54,868 nt of DNA. It comes from an uncultured Clostridia bacterium. GTDB lineage: Bacteria; Bacillota; Clostridia; Christensenellales; Borkfalkiaceae. Shown here in pieces: positions 37,700 through 45,959 of the stretch (positions within the stretch are counted from its first letter, which is position 1; each line of letters begins with the position of its first letter). A program made the position numbers and the translations under genes. Under the pieces are notes generated by a model that was given only the letters and a program-made list of their open reading frames with translations, searched no databases and was not told the origin of the DNA. The DNA lies in NCBI GenBank assembly GCA_944368925.1, contig CALVXG010000016.1:1-54868 (forward strand). Direction: 5' to 3'.

Positions 37700-39526
37700 T
37701 TATGCTTTCTTTTCTTTTGCTCTCGCCTTCGCGCGCAATTCGCTGTCCAGGATCCTCTTGCGGATACGAAGCGAAACGGGCGTCACTTCCAAAAGCTCGT
37801 CATCGTTGAGAAACTCCAGGCACTCTTCCAAGCTCATCTTTTTCGGAGTATTCAGACGCATCGCATCGTCGCTTCCTGCCGCACGCGTGTTCGTCATATG
37901 CTTTTTCTTGCAGACGTTTACGTTGATATCTTCCGTTTTCGGAGATACACCCACAACCATACCTTCATAAACCTGCGTACCGGGTTCGATAAACAAAACA
38001 CCGCGGTCCTGAGCGTTGAACAGTCCGTACGTCACCGCTTCGCCCGTCTCAAACGCCACGAGCGACCCCGTGTCGCGCCGCTTCAGATCTCCCTTGTACG
38101 GCTGGTATTCGAAGAAGATCGAGTTCATGACGCCCTCGCCCTTGGTCTGCGTCAAAAATTCGCTCTTGTACCCGAAAAGGCCGCGCGCCGGGATCAAAAA
38201 CTCCAAACGCATGCGCGAACCGACCGCGCTCATATGCACAAGCTCGCCTTTCCGTTCGCCCATACTCTGGAAAACAGCACCCGTGCCGTCCTCGGGCACG
38301 TCCACGATCAGACGCTCGATCGGCTCGTAGAGCTGTCCGTCAATGGTCTTATACAGCACCTTCGGCGTGCTGACCTGAAATTCATACCCTTCGCGGCGCA
38401 TGGTTTCGATCAGAATCGAAAGGTGCATTTCTCCGCGCCCGCTCACTTTGAACGCTTCCGCCGTGTCGGTATCTTCCACCTTTAAGGAAACGTCTTTTAA
38501 AAGCTCGCGGTACAGGCGTTCGCGCAGGTGCCGCGACGTAACGAATTTGCCTTCCTTCCCCGCAAACGGACTGTCGTTGACGGAGAAAGTCATTTCCACC
38601 GTCGGCTCACTGATCTTGACAAACGGAACCGCCTCCACTTTGTCGGGCGAGCAGACCGTGTCCCCGATATTGATTCCTTCCAACCCGGAAAAACAAACGA
38701 TGTCTCCCGCCATGGCGCTGTCCGTCGCCACCCTGGAAAGCCCTTCGATCTGGTACAGATTGACAAGTTTTCCGCGCTTGTTCAGTGAAGGAATGTTATG
38801 ATTGCAGATCACCACTTCCTGGTTTGCTTTTACCGTTCCGCGCTCGATCCTGCCGATCCCGATTCTGCCGACGTAATCATTGTAATCGATCGACGATACG
38901 AGCAGCTGCATCGGCGCTTTTTCGTCCACGTTCATCGGCGGAATATGATTGAGAATGGTATCGAACAGCGGCGTGAGGTCTTTGCCTTCTTTATCCGCAT
39001 AGAGCGACGCCGTCCCCGCTCTGCCAGAGCAAAACAGGATCGGGCTGTCCAACTGCTCGTCCGTGGCATTCAAATCGATCAAAAGTTCGAGTATCTCGTT
39101 CTCTACCTCCGCAATCCGCGCATCCGGACGGTCTACTTTGTTTACCACGATGATCAGGCGATGGTTCAGTTCCAGCGCCTTCTGCATCACAAAACGCGTC
39201 TGCGGCATCGGACCTTCCGCCGCGTCCACAAGCAACAATACACCGTTCACCATTTTCAGAACGCGTTCGACTTCTCCGCCGAAATCTGCGTGTCCCGGCG
39301 TATCGATAATGTTGATCTTTACCCCGTGATAATGCACGGAAGTATTCTTCGCCAATATCGTGATCCCACGTTCTCTCTCGATCGCGTTGCTGTCCATCAC
39401 GCGTTCTTCCACAACCTGGTTTTCCCTGAATGTCCCGCTCTGCTTGAGCATCTGATCCACGAGCGTCGTCTTGCCGTGGTCAACGTGCGCTATGATCGCC
39501 ACGTTCCTCAAATCATTCCGAATCAA
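37700..39526 (-). CDS. typA: Translational GTPase TypA/BipA
   Basis: A 608-residue elongation-factor-like GTPase: G1 AHVDHGKTT, G2 region RGITI, G3 DTPGH, G4 NKVD, then domains II, III, V and the BipA C-terminal domain. It assists ribosome assembly and stress or cold adaptation. The start codon is TTG at 39526 with AGGAG 8 bases upstream; no ATG fits before it. Confidence 0.97.
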   Translation of the reverse strand: MIRNDLRNVAIIAHVDHGKTTLVDQMLKQSGTFRENQVVEERVMDSNAIERERGITILAKNTSVHYHGVKINIIDTPGHADFGGEVERVLKMVNGVLLLVDAAEGPMPQTRFVMQKALELNHRLIIVVNKVDRPDARIAEVENEILELLIDLNATDEQLDSPILFCSGRAGTASLYADKEGKDLTPLFDTILNHIPPMNVDEKAPMQLLVSSIDYNDYVGRIGIGRIERGTVKANQEVVICNHNIPSLNKRGKLVNLYQIEGLSRVATDSAMAGDIVCFSGLEGINIGDTVCSPDKVEAVPFVKISEPTVEMTFSVNDSPFAGKEGKFVTSRHLRERLYRELLKDVSLKVEDTDTAEAFKVSGRGEMHLSILIETMRREGYEFQVSTPKVLYKTIDGQLYEPIERLIVDVPEDGTGAVFQSMGERKGELVHMSAVGSRMRLEFLIPARGLFGYKSEFLTQTKGEGVMNSIFFEYQPYKGDLKRRDTGSLVAFETGEAVTYGLFNAQDRGVLFIEPGTQVYEGMVVGVSPKTEDINVNVCKKKHMTNTRAAGSDDAMRLNTPKKMSLEECLEFLNDDELLEVTPVSLRIRKRILDSELRAKARAKEKKA

Positions 39527-39563
39527 TGTTTTATCTCCTGCGTCTCAAAATCTTTTCCCATAT

Positions 39564-39592
39564 ATTCTAATACTTTTTGCGCAATTTCGCAA
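39564..39592 (-). promoter_or_regulatory. Probable typA promoter
   Basis: TTGCGA (39592-39587), 17 bases, TAGAAT (39569-39564) on the minus strand. Confidence 0.55.
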
Positions 39593-39607
39593 ATATTTTT
39601 CAATAAA

Positions 39608-39652
39608 AAAAGGCAGGCAACGCAAGGATTTTGCGTTCACCCACCCCTTTTT
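39608..39652 (-). terminator. Terminator after the MBL-fold gene
   Basis: On the minus strand GGTGGGTGAACGCAA pairs imperfectly with TTGCGTTGCCTGCC and is followed by seven T, 4 bases after the stop of the MBL-fold gene. Confidence 0.7.
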
Positions 39653-39655
39653 TCT

Positions 39656-40765
39656 CTACGCCCAGGCCGCCGGACAGTTCCTGTTTTCTTTAAACCAATC
39701 TGTATCTTTCAACAGCGTATTGTTGTTTGAACAGTTTACCTCCACCCCGTCCCTGTCGGACGTGACCACGATATTTCCGTTCATGGAGCGATATTCTCCT
39801 TTGGCACTTTCATCATACATGGACGTTATATAAACTTTGTCCGTATATGCCGAAACACGATCGATCATGTCCTGTGTAGGGAAAACATTCTCATCCTTTG
39901 CATGATATTGATTATACCCCGCACAGCAGCAAACGCACACGATTTTAGGTTTGATCACACTCAACAAACAGTCGTTGGAAGAAGTCTTTGACCCGTGATG
40001 CCCCGCCTTGAACAGCTCCACTTCGGGCAGGTCGTTGTACTCGACCAGCTTCTCTTCTCCGTCCTCCTCCAAATCGCCCGTAAGCAAGAAATGTTTGTCG
40101 CCCTGGTTCAGCATGACACATACCGAATAATTGTTTTCGTCCGTACTGTCGTTTTCGTAATAGTAATTGTACAAGATTTCCAGCTCGATCCTGTCGGCAA
40201 TTTCATACACTCTTTGTGCCCCGTTCGTCTGATTCCAGCACTCCAAAGCAGTATAATAGGTAGCACCGCCCGCTTTCGCCAATTCTAATTGATCAACATA
40301 ATCGCCGTATGTCGTTTTATTCCCATTTTCGTTTACTTCCTCTCGGTTCGTAAGGCTGAACCCGATGATCGTTTCGCATTCATACCTGGAAAACATGCTC
40401 GGAGATGTTTTACTGCCCGCAAAACCGGCTATGTGATCCGTATCCGCATGCGTAACGATGACATACTCCAAAGTGCCGTCCGTGCAATAATTATCTATGT
40501 ATGCGGATGTGGTATCCGTGCTGGAAGCCACCGATCCGGCATCGATCAGTATGTCCGTCTCCCCTGCCTTAATATAGATGCAATCACCGGTAGCCTTGTT
40601 TCCGAGCTCCAAAAAATGAATCTGCAATTCGCCGCTGACGTAAACGTCGCCGCCGCTTGGCCGCTTCAGATATGTATAAACGGCAAACGCCGCGACAAAG
40701 CCGATCACCAGCGCCAACAGACAGCAAAAAAATGTGAGTACCGGATTAAATTTCTTCTGTGCCAT
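39656..40765 (-). CDS. ComEC-like MBL-fold hydrolase with N-terminal membrane anchor
   Basis: A 369-residue protein: one membrane helix (about 9-31), then a metallo-beta-lactamase fold facing outside. HFLELGN (50-56), LIDAG (73-77), HADTDH (106-111; His106, Asp108, Asp110, His111) and a late AGHHGSKTS match the soluble domain of ComEC/Rec2. Stand-alone forms are thought to be extracellular nucleases or phosphodiesterases. GGGGAGG precedes the start. It follows the Ig-like membrane gene by 3 bases, so the two products may act together. Confidence 0.85.
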   Translation of the reverse strand: MAQKKFNPVLTFFCCLLALVIGFVAAFAVYTYLKRPSGGDVYVSGELQIHFLELGNKATGDCIYIKAGETDILIDAGSVASSTDTTSAYIDNYCTDGTLEYVIVTHADTDHIAGFAGSKTSPSMFSRYECETIIGFSLTNREEVNENGNKTTYGDYVDQLELAKAGGATYYTALECWNQTNGAQRVYEIADRIELEILYNYYYENDSTDENNYSVCVMLNQGDKHFLLTGDLEEDGEEKLVEYNDLPEVELFKAGHHGSKTSSNDCLLSVIKPKIVCVCCCAGYNQYHAKDENVFPTQDMIDRVSAYTDKVYITSMYDESAKGEYRSMNGNIVVTSDRDGVEVNCSNNNTLLKDTDWFKENRNCPAAWA

Positions 40766-40768
40766 CGA

Positions 40769-41215
40769 TTATTCCTCCCCGTTGCCGTCTTCTGTATGCG
40801 TCACATCAGCGGGATCGGTCTGCTCTCCCTGATCCGGATTTCCGACAACCACGGTACGTACCCGCTGGAAATTCCCCCAGCGAAGATCTTCCACTTTGTA
40901 GACGATCTGATACACGCCCTCCGTTGCCGTATCCAACGAATCGTAATCGCCGCTATACGTCACTTTTGCCGAAATATCCTTTCCGAATGAAACGATCTCG
41001 ACGCCCGCCTCCGTATACGCTTCCCCGATTTGCAGATATACGGTCTTGTCACCCTTTAACTCGAATTTGTCGTTTTTCGTAAGCTGCATGGAGACAAACA
41101 CGCCGCCGATACAGCCTATCAGAAAAAACAGCACAACGAGCACCACCGTCGCGGTGTGCGTCTTTTTGACCGCCTTTTCCGCCGCTTTTTGAACTTCGCT
41201 TTTTCTTCTTGCCAT
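40769..41215 (-). CDS. Membrane-anchored Ig-like (DUF5011-type) protein
   Basis: A 148-residue protein: basic cytoplasmic N-terminus, one helix (about 22-45), then an extracellular Ig-like domain (YLQIGEAYTEAGVEIVSF ... GVYQIVYKVED), the pattern of DUF5011/HYR-like domains, and an acidic tail. Such domains mediate surface binding. Coupled to the MBL-fold gene downstream; function unknown. Confidence 0.75.
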   Translation of the reverse strand: MARRKSEVQKAAEKAVKKTHTATVVLVVLFFLIGCIGGVFVSMQLTKNDKFELKGDKTVYLQIGEAYTEAGVEIVSFGKDISAKVTYSGDYDSLDTATEGVYQIVYKVEDLRWGNFQRVRTVVVGNPDQGEQTDPADVTHTEDGNGEE

Positions 41216-41334
41216 AAATACCTCCCGTAAGTTGCGGTTATTTTACCATAGATTTCCGAAATTGTAAACAGGATCGGCCAAAATTTTTCTTTACGGCCAT
41301 GCTTTGCCCGCCTGAACGCACGACTTTTCCGTCA

Positions 41335-41382
41335 AAAAAATAAGAGAAAACAAACATTTTCTGCTCGTTTTCCCTTATTTTT
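41335..41382. terminator. Bidirectional stem-loop in a gene-free interval
   Basis: AAAAATAAGAGAAAAC and GTTTTCCCTTATTTTT pair with one mismatch and end in T runs on both strands. The interval 41216-41634 otherwise shows no gene I can support. Confidence 0.55.
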
Positions 41383-41634
41383 CGACCCGCTTTCTCCTGC
41401 GGGTGCATTTTTTATACTTTCCAAAATAATCCCTCAAACGCGAACTGCATCCGCTTCGGTTTCTTTGTCCGTATAAGAATTTTTGCCGCATTCAAAGCGA
41501 GAATTTATATGAAAGCAACGATATTGCGGCAAATTATCCTATCCATCTCTTCACGAAACTTCTCTTTGCATTCAACGTTTGCCCGACCGTTGCTGACAAT
41601 CATAGTATCTGCGCCTTCATGCCTTTTATACGAG

Positions 41635-41659
41635 AAAAAGCAGGATCGCCCTGCTTTTT
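41635..41659 (-). terminator. Terminator after proA
   Basis: AAAAAGCAGG and CCTGCTTTTT pair around ATCGC, 36 bases after the proA stop; works on either strand. Confidence 0.8.
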
Positions 41660-41694
41660 TATCGGTAAATATTTCAATTTTTTCCGCTATCGCC

Positions 41695-42930
41695 TCAGCC
41701 GCGAATCTGACCGTTTCCGCGGATCTGATACTTATAGGACGTCAGCTCGCGAAGCCCCATCGGCCCGCGCGCATGCAATTTCTGCGTCGAAATTCCCATC
41801 TCTGCACCGAGGCCGAACTCGTAGCCGTCGGTAAAGCGCGTACTCGCATTGACATAAACTGCCGCGCTGTCCACCTCGTTCAAAAATTTTTCGGCCGCCT
41901 GCATATCTTCCGTTATGATGCTGTCACTATGATGCGTTCCGTACTTATTGATGTGCGCGATCGCTTCTTCCACGCCGTCTACAATCTTAACGGAAATTTT
42001 CAGCGCGAGAAACTCTGTGTAAAAATCTTCTTCTGTCGCGGCTTTCAGATCGGGAAGTATTTCCCTGCAGCGCTCGCACGCGACGATCTCCACGTTCTTT
42101 TCGCGAAGCGCCTCTACGATTCGCTTCAGCTCCGTTTTTGCCAAAGGCGCATCGATCAGCATGCTCTCGCACGCATTGCAGACGGAGGTGCGCTGCGTCT
42201 TCGCGTTAATCAGAATAGGAATACCTTTCGACAGATCAGCCGTCTTTTCAAAATAGACGTGGCAGTTTCCCGTTCCCGTCTCAATGACCGGCACCGTCGC
42301 GTTTTCCACGGCGCTCCGGATCAACCCTGCGCCGCCGCGCGGAATCAATACGTCGACGATTCCGTTCATCTTCATGAACTCGTTCGCACCTGCATGCGTC
42401 GTATCTTCGATCAGCTGAATAAATTCGGGATTATATCCAGCCGCACGAATCGCATCTTTTATGACAGCCGTGACCGCCTTGTTGGAATAAATCGCGTCTT
42501 TGCTGCCCCGCAAAACGACGGCGTTTCCGCTCTTGATCGAAAGCCCGATTGCGTCTGCCGTAACGTTGGGACGCGCCTCGTATATGATGCCGAGCACTCC
42601 GATCGGCACGCGCACGCGCCTGAGCTTCAAGCCGTTGTACAGCGTACGCTCTTCCAGCACTTCTCCCACCGGGCAAGGAAGCTCGATCAGTTTTTCGAGC
42701 CCCGCCGCAATTCCGTCAATGCGCTTTTCGTTCAGCATCAGACGATCCACAAACTGCTCGCCGCGCGTACAATTTAAAACGTCCCTTTGGTTTTCCGCAA
42801 TGATATAGGGCGCACGCTCGCGCAGGGCATTCGCCGCCGCGGCAAGCATCTTATTCATGTCCTGCTCGCTTGCGAGCGAGATCGCCGAAAGATTCTCTTT
42901 CGCTTTTAAACAAGTCTCACGAGTCGTCAT
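41695..42930 (-). CDS. proA: Glutamate-5-semialdehyde dehydrogenase (gamma-glutamyl phosphate reductase)
   Basis: A 411-residue aldehyde-dehydrogenase-superfamily enzyme for the second step of proline synthesis, NADPH-dependent reduction of gamma-glutamyl phosphate. GIIYEARPNVTADA and the catalytic-Cys block TSVCNACESML identify ProA. proB is not in the window; proC lies 10 kb away at 53554. It follows yebC by 55 bases. Confidence 0.97.
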   Translation of the reverse strand: MTTRETCLKAKENLSAISLASEQDMNKMLAAAANALRERAPYIIAENQRDVLNCTRGEQFVDRLMLNEKRIDGIAAGLEKLIELPCPVGEVLEERTLYNGLKLRRVRVPIGVLGIIYEARPNVTADAIGLSIKSGNAVVLRGSKDAIYSNKAVTAVIKDAIRAAGYNPEFIQLIEDTTHAGANEFMKMNGIVDVLIPRGGAGLIRSAVENATVPVIETGTGNCHVYFEKTADLSKGIPILINAKTQRTSVCNACESMLIDAPLAKTELKRIVEALREKNVEIVACERCREILPDLKAATEEDFYTEFLALKISVKIVDGVEEAIAHINKYGTHHSDSIITEDMQAAEKFLNEVDSAAVYVNASTRFTDGYEFGLGAEMGISTQKLHARGPMGLRELTSYKYQIRGNGQIRG

Positions 42931-42985
42931 TTTTGTACTCCTTTCGACCGATTATGCCTGACAAAGTACTTCGCAAACCGCGAAA

Positions 42986-43729
42986 TCAGTCCTCGTCATC
43001 CTCTTCGTCGGGCAAATCGACGTTATGATAAACGTCCTGCACGTCGTCCAATTCTTCCAGTTTATCCAAAAGTTTACGGAAGGTTTCCGTATGTTCCGGG
43101 CTCAGCGTGATCTTGTTCTGCGGGATCATGCGGATATCCGCTTCCAGGAAAGAAAGCCCTTTCCCCTCAAGATATTTTCGTACCGCCGAAAACGCTGCGG
43201 GCTCGGTATAGATTTCGTATGCGTCGTCAAGCACGACGACATCGTCTGCTCCCGCGTCGATCGCGTATTCTGTGATCGTGTCTTCGTCTAGATCAAGCGT
43301 GCGCTCCACTACAAGAATTCCTTTATTACTGAACATGTACGAAACGCACCCTGTGTTGCCGAGTTCGCCACCACATTTGGAAAGCGTGCTGCGCACGTCG
43401 CCTGCCGTACGGTTTTTGTTGTCGGTCAGCGTATTGATGATCAGCGCACTTCCGCCTACGCCGTACCCTTCATAAATCAGCGTTTCGTAATTTGCGTTCC
43501 CGAGTTCCCCTGCCGCTTTTTTGATGCAACGCTGAATGTTGTCGTTCGGCATGTTGTTCGCCTTGGCTTTTGCAATTACGTCGGCAAGTTTGCTGTTCGT
43601 TTCGGGATTCGGGTTACCCTTCGCTGCCACGGCGATCTCCCTGCCCAATTTCGTAAAGATACGGCCGCGCGCCGCATCTGCCTTGCCTTTTTTCGCCTGA
43701 ATGTTATGCCATTTGCTATGTCCTGACAT
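42986..43729 (-). CDS. yebC: YebC/PmpR family protein
   Basis: A 247-residue YebC-family protein: MSGHSKWHNIQAKKGK at the start, the NMPNDNIQRCIKKA block and an acidic C-terminus (DEEDDED). Long annotated as a regulator; recent work links the family to relief of ribosome stalling at proline stretches, which fits with proA next door. GAGGAG precedes the ATG. Confidence 0.96.
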   Translation of the reverse strand: MSGHSKWHNIQAKKGKADAARGRIFTKLGREIAVAAKGNPNPETNSKLADVIAKAKANNMPNDNIQRCIKKAAGELGNANYETLIYEGYGVGGSALIINTLTDNKNRTAGDVRSTLSKCGGELGNTGCVSYMFSNKGILVVERTLDLDEDTITEYAIDAGADDVVVLDDAYEIYTEPAAFSAVRKYLEGKGLSFLEADIRMIPQNKITLSPEHTETFRKLLDKLEELDDVQDVYHNVDLPDEEDDED

Positions 43730-43762
43730 AGTAACTCTCCTCTATATGAATGAATATCGTTC

Positions 43763-44509
43763 TTATAATTTTCTGAATTTCTCCGCGCCCAGCTGGTACA
43801 TCAGCACAGCCGCCGAAACGCCCGCGTTCAGGCTCTCACAGCTTTCGCGCATGGGAATTTTGACAGTATAACGGCAGCGCGCCCGCACTACACCGCTCAC
43901 TCCGTTCGCCTCGTTTCCGATCACGAGACAAAATTCTTCCGGCGCCCGAAAGCGGAATACGTTTTCGCCGTCCATATCCGCGCATATCATCGGAATGTCT
44001 TTCAGTGCATCGAGCAGCTCTTCGTCCGTCCCGATGTGCAGACGCACGAAAAAGATGCCGCTCATGGACGCACGTACGCATTTGGAAGAAAAAGGATCCG
44101 TACAGTTGCGCAGATAAATATCCGTATATCCCGCGGCATTTGCCGTACGGATGATCGTCCCGAGATTTCCGGGATCGGAAACCGTATCCAGCAAAAGCGC
44201 ATTGCCGCAAGGCGGCCCTGCGGGACAATCGGGCAGGCGCAAAACGGCGAGCACACCCTGCGGGGCAGACTCTTCCGAAATCTTTTCAAAAACGCTGTCC
44301 GAAACGGTCAGTTCCCTGTCCGAGGGGAAACACTCTCCCGTATAGCTTTCCGAATACAAAAGCTGCAGGATCTCCATACCGCCGCCAAGCGCTTCGCGCA
44401 CCTGCTTTATGCCCTCTATGATATATTCTCCGTATTCGCGGCGGTATTTTTTTTCGCGCAGCGACAAGATCCGCTTGATAAGCGGATTATTCCTGGACGT
44501 GATCACCAT
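43763..44509 (-). CDS. TrmH/SpoU family RNA 2'-O-methyltransferase
   Basis: A 248-residue SPOUT methyltransferase. The N-terminal substrate-binding domain starts MVITSRNNPLIKRI; the catalytic domain carries LLLDTVSDPGNLGTIIRTA (motif 1), LVIGNEANGV (motif 2) and IPMRESCESLNAGVSAAV (motif 3, knot). It methylates rRNA ribose with SAM. I start at 44509; the frame extends to 44740 through the rplT terminator and into rplT, which is not real. The ATG has no clear ribosome-binding site and lies 13 bases after the rplT terminator. Confidence 0.9.
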   Translation of the reverse strand: MVITSRNNPLIKRILSLREKKYRREYGEYIIEGIKQVREALGGGMEILQLLYSESYTGECFPSDRELTVSDSVFEKISEESAPQGVLAVLRLPDCPAGPPCGNALLLDTVSDPGNLGTIIRTANAAGYTDIYLRNCTDPFSSKCVRASMSGIFFVRLHIGTDEELLDALKDIPMICADMDGENVFRFRAPEEFCLVIGNEANGVSGVVRARCRYTVKIPMRESCESLNAGVSAAVLMYQLGAEKFRKL

Positions 44510-44524
44510 AACTATAAAACATAA

Positions 44525-44554
44525 AAAACCTTCTTGAAAAAAGAAGGTTTTTTT
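44525..44554 (-). terminator. Terminator of the infC-rpmI-rplT operon
   Basis: AAACCTTCTT and AAGAAGGTTT pair around GAAAA; a T tract follows on the minus strand and runs to within 15 bases of the methyltransferase start. Confidence 0.85.
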
Positions 44555-44562
44555 ACATAACT

Positions 44563-44916
44563 TTAAGCAATCGCCGCTTTCGCTTTTTCCGCAAGCGCCG
44601 CAAATGCAGCCGCGTCGTTGACGGCAATGTCGGCAAGTGCTTTCCTGTTCAGATTGATGCCAGCAACCTTCAGACCGTGCATAAATTTGCTGTAAGAAAG
44701 TCCGTTGATCCTCGCCGCCGCGTTGATTCTCGCGATCCAAAGCTGACGGAAATCTCTTTTCCTGTTCTTTCTGCCGACATACGCGTACATCAGCGACTTC
44801 ATGACGGCTTCACGGGCAATCCTGTAAGACCTGCTCTTGGAACCGAAATAGCCTTTCGACAATTTGAATATCTTTCTGCGTTTCTTTACCGCGTTGACTC
44901 CTCTTTTAATACGCAT
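44563..44916 (-). CDS. rplT: 50S ribosomal protein L20
   Basis: A 117-residue L20: [36 protein letters not shown] and [16 protein letters not shown] are the family blocks. An early-assembly 23S-binding protein; in Bacillota free L20 also represses this operon through its leader. Confidence 0.98.
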   Translation of the reverse strand: MRIKRGVNAVKKRRKIFKLSKGYFGSKSRSYRIAREAVMKSLMYAYVGRKNRKRDFRQLWIARINAAARINGLSYSKFMHGLKVAGINLNRKALADIAVNDAAAFAALAEKAKAAIA

Positions 44917-44935
44917 GACTCTTTCTCCTTATACC

Positions 44936-45139
44936 TTATTTCTTGTACGGGATGAGCTGGTTCTTCACCGTCAGCTCCTGTGTTTCGTTTACGAAAGCCG
45001 TCTGACGAAGATTTCTCTTTCTCTTTCTGGGTTTATCTCCCGTTTTGTGGTTTTTACCGGATTGCGCTCTCTTTACTCTTCCGCTTCCCGTAATGTCGAA
45101 ACGTTTTTTCGAGCCGCTATGCGATTTCTGTTTAGGCAT
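44936..45139 (-). CDS. rpmI: 50S ribosomal protein L35
   Basis: A 67-residue L35 starting MPKQKSHSGSKKRF. The ATG at 45139 has GGAGG upstream; the frame's earlier start at 45166 is not used. Lies between infC and rplT, the conserved order. Confidence 0.98.
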   Translation of the reverse strand: MPKQKSHSGSKKRFDITGSGRVKRAQSGKNHKTGDKPRKRKRNLRQTAFVNETQELTVKNQLIPYKK

Positions 45140-45210
45140 ACTTCTGTCCTCCGAAATTATTTTCATTCAAACGCAGGCTTGTCCGAAAACACCCTGCCGA
45201 ATTGATCCAA

Positions 45211-45741
45211 TTATTTTGCGGGCGAAAGCAGCATCGTGATGTTTCTGCCTTCGTTCGCAGGTTTTTTATCCATGACCGCCTTTCCGCCCAAAAGGTCGAA
45301 AAATTCGTTCATGACGTCCACCCCCATCGAGGCGTGCGCGTTCTGACGCCCGCGCAGACGGATGGATACCATCACCTTGTTGCCTGCTTCCAGGAATTTC
45401 TGCGCCTGACGAGATTTCACGTTCATGTCGCCCGTATCGATCGTCATGGAAAGCCGTACTTCCTTGACTTCCACGATTTTCTGGTTCTTCCTCGACTCTT
45501 TTTCTTTCTTTCCCTGTTCGAACTTGAACTTACCGTAGTCCATGATCTTGCATACGGGAGGATTCGCCGTCGGCGAAATCTTTACCAGGTCCAGATCGCT
45601 CTCCTCTGCGATATTCAGCGCTTCCCTGGCGCTCATGATTCCTAACTGCTGACCGTCCGAACCGATCACTCTCACTTCCTGATCGCGGATCTCTCCGTTC
45701 ACCTGATGCTGGTCTTTAATGGTTTTATACCGTCCTTTAAT
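45211..45741 (-). CDS. infC: Translation initiation factor IF-3
   Basis: IF-3 of about 176 residues (IKGRYKTIKDQHQVNGEIR to NITMLLSPAK). No ATG fits: the only in-frame candidates after AAAGGG are ATA, TTG (45744) and ATT (45741). I prefer ATT, because infC in many bacteria starts with this rare codon so that IF-3 can repress its own translation, and the ATTAAAGG context resembles the E. coli start. TTG would add one residue. The frame also reads back to 45879, but that part is the leader. Confidence 0.95.
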   Translation of the reverse strand: MKGRYKTIKDQHQVNGEIRDQEVRVIGSDGQQLGIMSAREALNIAEESDLDLVKISPTANPPVCKIMDYGKFKFEQGKKEKESRKNQKIVEVKEVRLSMTIDTGDMNVKSRQAQKFLEAGNKVMVSIRLRGRQNAHASMGVDVMNEFFDLLGGKAVMDKKPANEGRNITMLLSPAK

Positions 45742-45743
45742 CA

Positions 45744-45903
45744 ATATTTCCCTTTCGGGACAAATACAAAAGCGGGTTGCATTCGTTACAACCCGCTCCA
45801 AACGATCATCGCAAAACACGCAGACTGACTGCGTTTTCGGTTTATGATTTTTTGGCTCTTGCCGACGCACTTGCCGCAAGGCGAGAAGTAACTTCTGCTT
45901 TAC
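45744..45903 (-). promoter_or_regulatory. infC-rpmI-rplT leader with attenuator (L20-leader-like)
   Basis: About 160 bases of untranslated leader. Near its end AGCGGGTTG (45797-45789) pairs with CAACCCGCT (45779-45771) and TTTTGTATTTG follows: a terminator hairpin just before the infC ribosome-binding site, as in Bacillota leaders controlled by L20. Upstream pairing partners were not worked out. Confidence 0.65.
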
Positions 45904-45909
45904 CGCACT

Positions 45910-45938
45910 ATAATAGCAGAAATTTGCCGCCCTGTCAA
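45910..45938 (-). promoter_or_regulatory. infC operon promoter
   Basis: TTGACA (45938-45933), 17 bases, TATTAT (45915-45910) on the minus strand. Confidence 0.85.
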
Positions 45939-45959
45939 CCGTTTTTACATTGTTTTTCT

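Noticed and set aside
41509-41700. Minus frame continuing beyond proA through its terminator (contains MIVSNGRANVECKEK)
   Set aside because: It reads through the terminator hairpin, has no ribosome-binding site and matches no family I know.
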